A stretch of DNA of 35,348 bases from Gammaproteobacteria bacterium (GTDB lineage: Bacteria > Pseudomonadota > Gammaproteobacteria > Steroidobacterales > XN24). Below the pieces are notes generated by a model. It saw only the letters and a program-made list of their open reading frames with translations, was not told where the DNA came from and made no database searches. Position 1 is the stretch's first letter. Each line of letters begins with the position of its first letter. The stretch covers positions 1 through 35,348 of the forward strand of contig JAHEFR010000028.1 of assembly GCA_024640085.1 (NCBI GenBank), given 5' to 3'. Positions 18,724 to 27,363 of this stretch are shown piece after piece. The position numbers and the translations under genes are program-made.

Positions 18724-18935
18724 TGCAACTCCTTGTGGGACGGGATCCTTTCCTGCTCGCCGCCGAGTGCAACGCCGATGGCCTCGCTGATGCAATCCGA
18801 GCACAGGGTGATGTAGACGCCCTGCTCATCCGTGCCGACCTCGAACCCCACCGAGTAATCGCCGACGAAAATCTCGAGTTCGCCCTCGTCACCCAGTCGG
18901 GCAATGGCCTCCGCGATCTCCTGCCACTGTTTCAT
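18720..18935 (-). CDS. Small CxxC protein of unknown function
   Basis: A 71-residue acidic protein that I do not recognise. Three ATG codons follow a GGAG directly; the third (18935) has proper spacing and gives a start at MKQWQEIAEAIARLG. The N-terminal third looks helical, the middle looks like beta strands (ELEIFVGDYSVGFEVG and GVYITLCSDC), and a CSDC motif could bind metal or be redox-active. Third-position GC and the ribosome site support a real gene. It lies just upstream of the ccm promoter on the same strand, but co-function is only a guess. Confidence 0.6.
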   Translation of the reverse strand: MKQWQEIAEAIARLGDEGELEIFVGDYSVGFEVGTDEQGVYITLCSDCISEAIGVALGGEQERIPSHKELH

Positions 18936-19109
18936 CATCATCTCCAACCGGCTGCGCACCGTGACAAACTATGACCAGAAATCGAGCGTGGCGCCAGGTC
19001 CAGAGACGTCGCCCTGGTCCCGATCCGGAGCCCGGGTAACGACACACCCGCACCGCCGTGGCGGCACGGGCGCATCATCGGGACGAAAACCGGCGTCAGC
19101 CCGTCCCTG

Positions 19110-19925
19110 CTACGGAAGGGCGGCGATCCAGGAACCGTCCTGGAGCCAGGTCTTGCGGAGTTCCTGCATGTAGCCCATGCCCTCGAGGGCATCCAGGTAG
19201 TTGTCCAGCAGGTTCAGGAGCTGGGGGTCGCTGGCGGATACCGCGATGCCGACGGGCTCCACCGTCATCGGGCGCTTCAGTGTCGTCAGGCCGGCGTCAG
19301 GGTAGCGCATCACGCTGAGCACGCAGATCGGCATGTCCGCGACCAGGGCGTCGACTTTGCCATCCATGACCATTTTGACGCCTTCGTCATAGTCCTTGAT
19401 CGTGACCAGTTTCGCCTCGGGCAGATTCAGCTTCACGAACTCCTCGCTGGTGGAATTCTCCAGGGCCGCGTAGCTGAAGTTCGCCTGGTTGATGTCGTCA
19501 GACCCAGTGGCTCCGGCCAGAGTGCTGGACTTTGTCAGGATAGACTTGCCGGACAGCATATAGGGACCGGCAAATGCAAACTTCTCGGTGCGGGCGGCGG
19601 TGATCCCGACCCCCGACATGACGATATCGACATCGCCCTTTTCGAGAGTGCCCAACAGTTCGCCGAAGGGCTTCTGGACGATCTTCAGCTTGACGCCGAT
19701 GGCGCTGGAAAGCTGGTTGGCAAGGTCGACTTCGAGGCCGATCAGCCCGCCGGTGCGGCTGCGCGTATTCAGCGGCGGCTGGTTGCCGGACATGCCCACC
19801 CGGATCTCACCGTTTTTCAGGATCCGGTCCAGGACCGGGGAGTCGCCAGCCGAGGCGGTGCTTACGGCCATGGCCGTCAAGGCGACGGTACCAATGGCAA
19901 TCAGGAAGCGTCTCATGGAACGCAT
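19110..19925 (-). CDS. Periplasmic solute-binding protein (family 3, amino-acid type)
   Basis: Extracytoplasmic binding protein of 271 residues with a Sec signal peptide (about 1-26, ending STASA-GD) and the bacterial extracellular solute-binding family 3 fold. Typical segments are LKNGEIRVGMSGNQPPLN, GLEVDLANQLSSAIGVKLKIV, GDVDIVMSGVGITAARTEKFAFAGPY and the second-lobe DYDEGVKMVMDGKVDALVAD. A GAGGAGA site lies 8 bases before the ATG. No permease or ATPase gene is adjacent, so it is an orphan that may serve a transporter encoded elsewhere or a sensory role. Confidence 0.88.
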   Translation of the reverse strand: MRSMRRFLIAIGTVALTAMAVSTASAGDSPVLDRILKNGEIRVGMSGNQPPLNTRSRTGGLIGLEVDLANQLSSAIGVKLKIVQKPFGELLGTLEKGDVDIVMSGVGITAARTEKFAFAGPYMLSGKSILTKSSTLAGATGSDDINQANFSYAALENSTSEEFVKLNLPEAKLVTIKDYDEGVKMVMDGKVDALVADMPICVLSVMRYPDAGLTTLKRPMTVEPVGIAVSASDPQLLNLLDNYLDALEGMGYMQELRKTWLQDGSWIAALP

Positions 19926-20291
19926 TTGGGGGTCTCCTCATTATCAACGTAAAAAAAATCGTGCCACGGGCGGACCCGACAATCGACTGCCCGGCTTCAG
20001 CCTGCCCCTGGGTTAAAGGGAATCCGCTGCTGACCGTGTTGCCGTCTCTGGTCTGGGACGCGCCTTGATGAGATTCGGACGAGCGGGTCCCGGTAGATTC
20101 CCTGCCGGGATCGCAGATCGGGACGCCGTCCAATTCCTGGCGGGCGGTACTTTACCACGGCTGGCAGTGCAAAACCCGCTTCGGAGACACCGCGAGGAAG
20201 ACACATGGTACTGGTCAGCACCGGTGGCCCTGGGGTAGGTTTGGCACGCATGAACGGATGCTCGAGGGCATATGCGCCACCCCAGATCAGG

Positions 20292-20954
20292 ATGACTGCC
20301 CCTATCCGCGCCGGAATACTGATCTGGGGCGTGGTCCTGGCTATCGCCTGGAGCGGCCCGGGGCAGGCTCAGGAACCACCGCTCAGCCCGCGGGAGCCGC
20401 TCATCGACGCCCTGGCGCGAGCCGAAGTGGACAGCTACGCACGGATCGACGAGGCCATGGAACGACGCCTGGCCCTCCCGGATGTATACGACCCGGGTCT
20501 TTACGCCGCCGGCGCCACCGCCCGCGAGTTCCGTGCCAGCCTGCTCGGTCACCTGCTCTGGCTGCGCGGCGCGGAGTCGTCACATCTGGAGAGAATCGAG
20601 TCTCTGCCGGCGCGACTGGCCGAAATCGACACCCATGAGCAGTATCAGGAGGAATTGGTCGATCTCTACGAGACCTCCACGCCCGAGCGGTACCGTCGGA
20701 TCGCGGACTTCTACAGCGGTGAGGTCGCGGCGGTAGACCAGCGTCTCGCGTTCCTCGACTTCCTCGAGCAACAGGGTGTGAGCGCCGATCCGGCCGGATT
20801 CGTCTTCTCGCACGATGCCGACGTGACAGATTACGGGGAACGGGTCGCCCGGGCCAACGAGATCGAATCCGCCCAGGACCTCCGGGTCAGCGAGTATTAC
20901 GCATGGGAAATAGAGCAAAAGTCATTTCTCAGGCAATTCAGGGATCGACTGTGA
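20292..20954 (+). CDS. Exported protein of unknown function
   Basis: A 220-residue protein that I do not recognise. From the ATG at 20292 it opens with MTAPIRAGILIWGVVLAIAW and a likely signal peptidase site near GQAQ-E (about residue 26). The frame is open 29 codons further to 20205, but that extension precedes the signal and looks non-coding. The mature part is acidic, rich in Glu, Arg and Leu, and almost entirely helical by eye, with no cysteines, repeats or anchor. It is divergent from the solute-binding protein gene and 91 bases before the acetyltransferase gene. Confidence 0.7.
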   Translation: MTAPIRAGILIWGVVLAIAWSGPGQAQEPPLSPREPLIDALARAEVDSYARIDEAMERRLALPDVYDPGLYAAGATAREFRASLLGHLLWLRGAESSHLERIESLPARLAEIDTHEQYQEELVDLYETSTPERYRRIADFYSGEVAAVDQRLAFLDFLEQQGVSADPAGFVFSHDADVTDYGERVARANEIESAQDLRVSEYYAWEIEQKSFLRQFRDRL

Positions 20955-21045
20955 GATCGGCGGCGGGCCGCTTGCCTTGTGCCTCGACGGGCCGGAGGCG
21001 CCGGCGCCCGGCTGACACCCTTCTCCCGGCAGATCAGATGATCCA

Positions 21046-21546
21046 ATGACCACCTCAGCACGATTCCAGCAGGGTCCGAAGATCGCCGTCCTCAACCACC
21101 GCGATCCCGTCGTCGCCCAGGCCATTGTGGCTCTCCAGCGTCGCGCCTATCGCGCGGAGGCCGATCTCATCGGTTTCCCGGCCCTGCCCCCCCTCCGGGA
21201 ATCGCCCGCCGACATCATGGCGAGCGCTGAAATTTTTCTGGGGATTACCTCCCGTGGCCGGCTCGTCGCCGCCATATCCACCGAGCCATGTACGGATTCC
21301 ACTGCCATCTGCCGGCTGTGCGTCGCCCCCGAGTGTACCCGGCGCGGCTACGCCGCAGGTCTGGTCAGGCATGTGCTAGAAGAGGCCCCCGGGGAAGTCG
21401 TCGTCTCAACTGCCAGGGACAACATCCCTGCGATCGCGCTTTATCGAAAATTCGGCTTCGAACAGGAGCGGGAATCGACGTCCGGGGAAGGCTTGGCGCT
21501 GGTGGTGCTACGCTGCCGCGGGTCGGATCGCGCCGGGGGCCGATGA
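21046..21546 (+). CDS. GNAT-family N-acetyltransferase
   Basis: Probable acetyl-CoA-dependent N-acetyltransferase (166 residues). The acetyl-CoA-binding motif A is visible as LCVAPECTRRGYAAGLVRHVLE, and motif B as VSTARDNIPAIALYRKFGFEQE. Between them the beta strands carry small hydrophobics as expected. The acceptor substrate is unknown. Its TGA overlaps the ATG of the porin gene (ATGA), so the two are translationally coupled, although no functional link is obvious. Confidence 0.85.
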   Translation: MTTSARFQQGPKIAVLNHRDPVVAQAIVALQRRAYRAEADLIGFPALPPLRESPADIMASAEIFLGITSRGRLVAAISTEPCTDSTAICRLCVAPECTRRGYAAGLVRHVLEEAPGEVVVSTARDNIPAIALYRKFGFEQERESTSGEGLALVVLRCRGSDRAGGR

Positions 21547-22664
21547 ACCTGCCTCCCGCCACCCGAAACACCCTGCTGAACGTTCTTCTGGTCAGCCTCC
21601 TCCCCGCCCCACTTCTGGCCGAGGAGTCGCGGTTCTCCTTCGGAGCCACGGTTACCGGCGTGATGCAGGCCGGTGATTTCGACGACGCCTTCGACGTCGG
21701 CGGCGACCCGATCGGAGACACCACGCGCGGCTCGATGGTGATCGATCTCGACGGCGCCATGACAGTGGGAGCTTCGGGTATCGTCTACGCGTCGGCCAGC
21801 TTCGCCGAGGGCAACGGCCTCGACGGCGTCGGCGGGGTGAGCGTACGGGTGAACGCAGACGACCTGGAGGATGACGTCAGGGATATCAACGGCCACGGCC
21901 GCGACTATCTGCTCGAAGCCTGGTACGCCCAGCGATTCGATCTGGACGACTCGTCCAGCCTGGAGATCGCCGGGGGCGTTATCGATGCTACCCGGTACAT
22001 CGACGCCAACCGAGTCGCGAATGATGAGAATCATCAGTTCATGAACGAAGTATTCGTGAACCGGTTCTTCATGCCTTCCTACGATATCGGCGTGGCGTTC
22101 AGCGCCACACGGGCCGCCTGGAGCGCAAGCGGTGTGTGGATGAATACTCGCGCAGACGATACCGAGGGCCGCACCGAAGGGTTCAACTTCTACGGCCTTG
22201 ATATCGGCAGACGCCATGAGTCGGCGATCGGAGAAGGGAACTTCCGGCTGATCGGCATTACGACAGACGATTCCTTTGGAGATAACGGGTCGGCCGTCCA
22301 CAGTCTGGGATTCTCGATGGACCAGTCCTGGGGGGAACACGTCATACTGTTCTCTCGAGTTGGCGGATTCTCCGACGAAGAATCGGTCCTCGTGTACAAA
22401 TCCCTGTACTCGGCCGGTCTCCAGGTTTCCGCTGGCGGGCTCCCCGCAAAGTGGGTCGGCGGATTCGCCTATGCGTTCCTGTCAGGTGGGGGCAACGCAG
22501 TGGGTGACGTGAGGGAGACCCGGGTGTGCGAAACCTACCTGCGCTGGGCGGGCGGCGGACGATTCGACGCGACCCTCGATGTGCAGTACGTCGCCGACGA
22601 ACTCCGCGGGGGTGGGAATCCGACACTGTGGGCCATCGGGCTCAGGGCTAATTACAGCTTCTAA
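21543..22664 (+). CDS. OprB-like carbohydrate porin family protein
   Basis: Outer-membrane beta-barrel protein of 373 residues with a signal peptide (MNLPPATRNTLLNVLLVSLLPAPLLAEE, cleavage about residue 26). Alternating hydrophobic strands run along the whole length, and the C-terminal strand LWAIGLRANYSF ends in Phe as BAM substrates do. Segments such as LLEAWYAQRFDLDDSSSLEIAGGVIDATRYIDANRVANDE resemble the OprB-type carbohydrate-selective porins. It is somewhat shorter than the classical members. The start is fixed by the overlap with the GNAT stop. Confidence 0.8.
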   Translation: MNLPPATRNTLLNVLLVSLLPAPLLAEESRFSFGATVTGVMQAGDFDDAFDVGGDPIGDTTRGSMVIDLDGAMTVGASGIVYASASFAEGNGLDGVGGVSVRVNADDLEDDVRDINGHGRDYLLEAWYAQRFDLDDSSSLEIAGGVIDATRYIDANRVANDENHQFMNEVFVNRFFMPSYDIGVAFSATRAAWSASGVWMNTRADDTEGRTEGFNFYGLDIGRRHESAIGEGNFRLIGITTDDSFGDNGSAVHSLGFSMDQSWGEHVILFSRVGGFSDEESVLVYKSLYSAGLQVSAGGLPAKWVGGFAYAFLSGGGNAVGDVRETRVCETYLRWAGGGRFDATLDVQYVADELRGGGNPTLWAIGLRANYSF

Positions 22665-22716
22665 ACCCCGGTGATCACAGCCCCCGTTTGCTGCCCGCCG
22701 GCCGGGGGACGGATAC

Positions 22717-22998
22717 TCAGGACTCGGCCGCTTCGTCCGAGGACAAGTGGTCCGGGCGCTCGTCCAGCAGCTTCCAGCGTATGGTGCGACGGAGGAACGA
22801 CATGCGGGCAATGTCGCCCGCCTCGTCCGCGAGGGTGAACGTGTGGCTGTCCGACTCCCAACTCGAGTATTCGAGCCGGGGCTCACGCACTCGGTGTCCG
22901 CGCCGCGCGGCATCGAAACGCAGGACCTGGCACGCAAACCTGAAATTGGGACGCTGGGTGTATCGTGGCCGCAGCCAGATCACATCATTCTTGTTCAT
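22717..22998 (-). CDS. Small protein of unknown function
   Basis: A 93-residue basic protein that I do not recognise, starting MNKNDVIWLRPRYTQRPNFR. It has no signal peptide or membrane span. Alternating charged and hydrophobic residues in the middle (RLEYSSWESDSHTFTLADEAGD) suggest a beta-rich fold, and the C terminus is acidic. Third codon positions are strongly GC, favouring this frame over the overlapping open frames on both strands. It is convergent with the porin gene (52 bases between stops). Confidence 0.55.
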   Translation of the reverse strand: MNKNDVIWLRPRYTQRPNFRFACQVLRFDAARRGHRVREPRLEYSSWESDSHTFTLADEAGDIARMSFLRRTIRWKLLDERPDHLSSDEAAES

Positions 22999-23325
22999 TG
23001 CTTGCTCGGGTGCGGGTATGGTTTTCGTCGATTCTTGTCTTGCCCGTGACTCTGGATCATAACAATTTTCGGGCGACTCGCATCTTGCCGGCCACGGAAA
23101 ATCCCCTGGGAAGGCTTTTTGCAGGCTCCTGTCGCCCCCTTTGACGTAAATATGTCAAATGCGCTGCTGCTGGCGCCATTGTCTTGTGTGGCATTTGCGC
23201 GAACAGGACGGCGGCAAAAGGTGTCAGCTCTCCGCGGCCCGACGCGGCACAACCTTCCTTCACCGGGGATCATCGAGCCGGGCAAGCTGCTTTTGGTTTG
23301 AGACAGCCTACGGCAAGCTAGGGCC
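22999..23325. other. Divergent intergenic region upstream of ydbH
   Basis: No gene is supported here. The open frames are short or are the antisense tail of ydbH. The notable element is the inverted repeat TTTGAC-N8-GTCAAA at 23140-23159. The region should hold promoters for ydbH to the right and the small gene to the left, but no clear -35/-10 pair was found. Confidence 0.5.
23140..23159. promoter_or_regulatory. Inverted repeat TTTGAC-N8-GTCAAA upstream of ydbH
   Basis: Perfect 6-base arms separated by an AT-rich 8-base spacer, about 167 bases before the ydbH start. Symmetry and local AT-richness fit an operator for a dimeric regulator. It does not match the FNR, Fur or CRP consensus. The regulator is unknown. 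Confidence 0.4.
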
Positions 23326-26300
23326 ATGGAATCCCCCATCCCCTGGCGCAAGCTGACAGCGGCCGTTCTGATCGGCTTGCTTGCAGCCGTGGCGGGGGCG
23401 TGGCTGTTCCGGCTGCCCCTGGCGGAATCTCTCATCGCCGCCCTGCTGGAGGCGCGCGGATTGTCCGGCAATGTGCGGGTGGTGGCTCTGGGCCCCACCG
23501 GAATCCGGCTGGCGGATGTCCGGCTCGAAGGTGTGACGGTGGAATCCCTTGCAGCCCGCTGGAGATGGTCCCCATCCGCGGGCTTTGCGTTCACCGGTAT
23601 CACCGTGGTTGGGCCCGTCATATCCGTCGATCTGAACCGGGGCCGTGATCCCTTGCCGATCCTTACGAACATCCTTGCCATGGCCGGGGACGGGGACGAG
23701 AGCAAAAGCCGGATCGACCTGCCAGCGCTGACTGTGGCACGTGGCACCGGCGTGTTGCTGACATCGTCAGGTCCCCTGGACCTCGATTTCGATCTGGACA
23801 CGGAAAAACGGGGTCCGAGCGCCCGCGCTTTCGTGGGCAAGGTCTCGACCTATGACAAGGACCTGACCGCCTCCGCCGATATCATTTTCGAGTGGAAGGA
23901 TGGTGCGCCTGCTGCGCTGACCGCCACCTGGCAGCTAGCGGACGGCCGCGGCGATGAAAAGTTGAACGGTCATTTGAATACCGGATGGCACGGACGTCGG
24001 CTGGACGCCGATTTTGAAATCTCGGGCATGCTCTCCGATAACATCCCCCGGCGGCTGGGACTGATCCCGGATATCGCCACGGGCCGTATCGGCGGGACCG
24101 TGGCCGGCCAGGCAACCTGGCCCCTCATGGACGACCCATTGTTGCCGGCTTCCGAACCGGCCAGCGTGGCCGTGACGTTCCAGCTGGACGGGACCGGCAT
24201 GAACTGGCCCGGCGCCCTGGGCAACGGACGGCTGGCCTGGTCCGGCAACGCCACCTACGACCGGGACACGGACCTGTTGACGCTGACACCCGCCAGCCCT
24301 CTGACCGCTGGTCTGCAGCTGGAAGACTTGCGGGCACACTTCCCTGCGCTCGAACAGATGTCAGTGCCGGGGTTCCTCGGGGACGGTGAGGTCATTCTCG
24401 AGACCGGATTGCTGCAAGTCCATCCGCAGGCCGGGACGATCGTCACGGAATCCATAAAAATAGACATCTCCGGCGACCGGGACAATCGGCTGCAAGCCAG
24501 CGGGCCGGTGGAGATCAGACTGAAACCGTCGCCATCCCTCTCGTTCCTGCTCGACACGACTCTCGCTCTGCCACGTTCCCTGGTGACAGCATCTGAATTG
24601 ATGGCCAGCGGCCAGGTGGGGTTCGACGGCGGTCCCAATGAGTTCACCCTGGTCATCCCCGGACCGATGACCCTGTCTGCCTCGCTTGCACCGGAGGTTC
24701 TGCCTGCTGCGATCGCTTTTCTCGCCGGGCGCCAAATCAAGGTGAACGCGACGGCCCGGGAAACCCATGGCCCGCCCTGCCTACGTCTGGAGAGTCGCAC
24801 GGATAAATTCAGCAGCACGTTCGGGTGTCGGTTGACCCTGACTTCGCCGGCCCTCGGTCGGCTTGAACTTCAGGCTACTGGCGTGGCTCGGCCAGGGACC
24901 GGGGACCTGATCGATGTGGACGTCCCGACTCTGGAGTTCCTCGGCACGGACCTGCCCACCCCCTACGGCACGGTCGACAGGACTGCCGCGACCGGCCACC
25001 TCACCTACCGCGAAGGTCGCCTGGACGCCGACTTCGAAGCTAGCGCCGATGCCACGACCCTGACTTCCGGGATCGGCGGGCTCCACCGAGGGCGGGTCTC
25101 GCTCCGCGGTTCCCTGACGGGCACCCCGGACGATGTCAGCCTGTCTATTGCGCCGTCCTCGTGTCAGGCGGAGAGCCTGGAGATTTCGACCGCCGATCGG
25201 TTACGCCTGACACCGGTGTCCATCGAAATACCCGACGCCACCGTCCGACTCCGACCGGACGCAGTGTCGGTCGAAGCCCGCGCGGCGACGGCGCCGATGT
25301 CGCTGGAAACCGGGACGTTGACAGCAAATCTCGGAAAATCCGAAATCACGTTCTCGCAAACGGAATCGGGCAACCGGTCGGGCCGGCTCCGACTGGAACG
25401 AATCGAACATCTCCAACACGGTATCGCGGCCTATGACATACGGATCGACGGCGGCCTCACTCCGGAAGGGCGCATCCACGCTGAACTGGCACAGTCTTCC
25501 GTTCGGGACCTCAACCTTCCGCAGCGATTCCCTCCTTCCCGTTGGACCGGCGTGCTTCTGACCGGCGGGCCCCGGGCCGATGCGAAACTGGACGGTCGCC
25601 TCGATGCAGCACCACAGGCCGAGGTGGCAGTAACAGCGCAATACGACATGGTTCAGGAGAGAGGCCACGCCGAATTCACCCTGGAGGGAATGGACTTCGG
25701 CAAGGACTTCCAACCAAAGACCCTTTGGCCGGGAGCCGGCGATCTCGACAATGTCAGCGGGTATATGACCGCTGCCGGCGCAGCCGATTTCGGGTCATCC
25801 GGTCTGGTGTCAAGTGAGGGTCGTCTCAACCTCGAACTGGACAGTTTCGAAAGCGGGGGCACGAAGGTGGCGGGCCTGAAGCTGCCCCTGAGCCTTTCAT
25901 CCCTATGGCCAGTCGAGAGCCCACCGGGGCAGCACCTGACCATCGCCAGTATTGGCGACGGGACGGGCGCCACTGCCTTCGACGTAGAGTATCGATTGAC
26001 AACCGGGCCTGGCGGGACGCCTGTCGTAGTGATCCTCGGGGGCGGGCTGGACACCCTCGGCGGACGGCTCAGGATCGCGCCGACCCGCCTGGATTCAGGC
26101 GAAGCAGTCCAGTCTCTGGTACTGGAGGCCGAGGACCTGGACCTGGTCTCCGTGTTGTCGCTGATCACCCCGGAGGGCATCGGTGGCGAGGGCCGCCTGT
26201 CCGGGCGCTTCCCTGTACGGCTCGAGGGCGAGGATCTGGTGATCGACGGCGCCGTGCTCCAGTCCCAGGCGCCAGGGCGCCTGGTCTTCTCTTCCGCCGC

Positions 26301-26580
26301 CGCCAGGGAAACCTTGAAATCGAGCGGCGACCACATGACGCTGCTCTTGCAGGCGCTACAGAATTTTCACTACCAACAGCTCTCATTGTCGATCGACAAG
26401 GCCGCTGCCGGAGACGCCCGGCTGCACTTGTTCCTGCTCGGCAACAACCCGGATGTGCTCGAAGGTTATCCCTTCTCCATCAACATCGACCTGCAGACTG
26501 ACGTCGCGCCTTTGTTGTCAGTACTGCGGCAAGGGAACGACATGATCGACGAAGTCGTCAAAAGAATATGGCGACCGTGA
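23326..26580 (+). CDS. ydbH: YdbH-family AsmA-like intermembrane lipid transport protein
   Basis: Very long periplasmic protein (1084 residues) anchored by one N-terminal helix (about 8-26) and otherwise built of repeated beta strands, as in the AsmA-like bridge proteins. In E. coli, YdbH acts redundantly with TamB and YhdP in moving phospholipids to the outer membrane. Identification rests on architecture, the C-terminal region (for example LSLSIDKAAAGDARLHLFLLGNNPDVLEGYPFSINIDLQTD) and the exact order ydbH-ynbE-ydbL. It is about 200 residues longer than I recall for E. coli YdbH (879). Confidence 0.88.
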   Translation: MESPIPWRKLTAAVLIGLLAAVAGAWLFRLPLAESLIAALLEARGLSGNVRVVALGPTGIRLADVRLEGVTVESLAARWRWSPSAGFAFTGITVVGPVISVDLNRGRDPLPILTNILAMAGDGDESKSRIDLPALTVARGTGVLLTSSGPLDLDFDLDTEKRGPSARAFVGKVSTYDKDLTASADIIFEWKDGAPAALTATWQLADGRGDEKLNGHLNTGWHGRRLDADFEISGMLSDNIPRRLGLIPDIATGRIGGTVAGQATWPLMDDPLLPASEPASVAVTFQLDGTGMNWPGALGNGRLAWSGNATYDRDTDLLTLTPASPLTAGLQLEDLRAHFPALEQMSVPGFLGDGEVILETGLLQVHPQAGTIVTESIKIDISGDRDNRLQASGPVEIRLKPSPSLSFLLDTTLALPRSLVTASELMASGQVGFDGGPNEFTLVIPGPMTLSASLAPEVLPAAIAFLAGRQIKVNATARETHGPPCLRLESRTDKFSSTFGCRLTLTSPALGRLELQATGVARPGTGDLIDVDVPTLEFLGTDLPTPYGTVDRTAATGHLTYREGRLDADFEASADATTLTSGIGGLHRGRVSLRGSLTGTPDDVSLSIAPSSCQAESLEISTADRLRLTPVSIEIPDATVRLRPDAVSVEARAATAPMSLETGTLTANLGKSEITFSQTESGNRSGRLRLERIEHLQHGIAAYDIRIDGGLTPEGRIHAELAQSSVRDLNLPQRFPPSRWTGVLLTGGPRADAKLDGRLDAAPQAEVAVTAQYDMVQERGHAEFTLEGMDFGKDFQPKTLWPGAGDLDNVSGYMTAAGAADFGSSGLVSSEGRLNLELDSFESGGTKVAGLKLPLSLSSLWPVESPPGQHLTIASIGDGTGATAFDVEYRLTTGPGGTPVVVILGGGLDTLGGRLRIAPTRLDSGEAVQSLVLEAEDLDLVSVLSLITPEGIGGEGRLSGRFPVRLEGEDLVIDGAVLQSQAPGRLVFSSAAARETLKSSGDHMTLLLQALQNFHYQQLSLSIDKAAAGDARLHLFLLGNNPDVLEGYPFSINIDLQTDVAPLLSVLRQGNDMIDEVVKRIWRP

Positions 26581-26632
26581 GACCGCATTCGATAGAATCG
26601 ACTGACAACTTCCCGATGCGGGGGATAATTTC

Positions 26633-26830
26633 GTGACAAGATCGCTGACCCGGGCTGCATTGCTCCTTGTCGCTTTTGGCCTGTTCGCCGGCTGCCAGCC
26701 GACGGTACGGGTCGAGGCGCCAAAGGAACCGATCACCATTAACCTGAATATCAAGCTCGATGCGGATGTCCGTGTGCGCCTGGAACAGCAGGCCCAGCAG
26801 GACATCAAGACCAACCCCGACATCTTCTAG
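26633..26830 (+). CDS. ynbE: YnbE-like outer-membrane lipoprotein
   Basis: Small lipoprotein (65 residues) with a signal peptide ending LFAG-C21. The conserved core APKEPITINLNIKLDADVRVRLEQQ matches the YnbE family well. In E. coli, YnbE is the outer-membrane partner of the YdbH bridge. The start is a GTG at 26633 preceded by GGGG. It lies 52 bases after ydbH and 17 before ydbL. Confidence 0.9.
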   Translation: MTRSLTRAALLLVAFGLFAGCQPTVRVEAPKEPITINLNIKLDADVRVRLEQQAQQDIKTNPDIF

Positions 26831-26847
26831 ACACGAGAGACAGTGCA

Positions 26848-27189
26848 ATGAATCTCACCAACATCACACGACACGTCTTCCTCGTCATGACCCTGGTGGC
26901 GGGCTTGTCTCTGGCGGTATCCCAAGGCTACGCGCAGTCCGCGGAATCGCTCCGCGCCAGCGGCCAGGCCGGGGAACGCTGGGACGGCTACCTGGAGGCG
27001 CGAGACGCCTCGGCCAAGGGCGAAGTGGATCAGATCAATGCCCAGCGAAAGGAACTGTACACGGAAAGAGCCAAGCAGCAGGGCATCTCGGTGGAGGAAG
27101 TCGGGAAAGTCTACGCCCAGCAGATTTTCGAAAAACTGCCGAAGGGAAGCTGGTTCAAGCAACCCAATGGACAGTGGATTCAGAAATAG
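26848..27189 (+). CDS. ydbL: YdbL family protein (DUF1318)
   Basis: Exported 113-residue protein with a signal peptide (about 1-31, ending GYAQ-S). The DUF1318 body includes a conserved-looking stretch QRKELYTERAKQQGISVEEVGKVYAQQIFEKLPKGSWF. It is the third member of the ydbH-ynbE-ydbL unit. In E. coli, YdbL is proposed to assist correct YdbH-YnbE assembly. A GAGAG site precedes the ATG. Confidence 0.92.
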   Translation: MNLTNITRHVFLVMTLVAGLSLAVSQGYAQSAESLRASGQAGERWDGYLEARDASAKGEVDQINAQRKELYTERAKQQGISVEEVGKVYAQQIFEKLPKGSWFKQPNGQWIQK

Positions 27190-27206
27190 CGCGGTTAGGG
27201 ATGCGT

Positions 27207-27228
27207 CACTTTTTAATTAAAGTGTTTT
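27207..27228 (+). terminator. Weak candidate terminator after ydbL
   Basis: CACTTT (27207-27212) and AAAGTG (27219-27224) form a 6-base stem with a 6-base loop, immediately followed by TTTT. The stem is short and AT-rich, so termination efficiency is doubtful. It begins an AT-rich patch of about 75 bases unlike its surroundings. Confidence 0.35.
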
Positions 27229-27363
27229 ATTAAATATATTCATTAATTTATTGTATATCCATAAAGTTTTACCGACATGATGCGGATCCCACGGTTACCC
27301 CGGTTCGCAGTCCTTGCTGCCCGGACCGACGATGACTGAAAACTCACCGTCCCCTTCCGTTCA

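Noticed and set aside
19951-19978. T8 run (minus strand) after a CGGG-N4-CCCG hairpin upstream of the solute-binding protein, considered as a terminator or attenuator
   Set aside because: The stem is only 4 pairs and is separated from the T-run by 8 bases; too weak to call.
22675-22720. GC-rich hairpin after the porin gene
   Set aside because: CCCCCG and CGGGGG can pair but the loop is long and no T-run follows, so a terminator is not supported.
22995-23840. Minus-strand open frame overlapping the start of ydbH
   Set aside because: Ser/Arg/Pro-rich antisense translation; ydbH on the other strand has a clear membrane anchor and operon partners.
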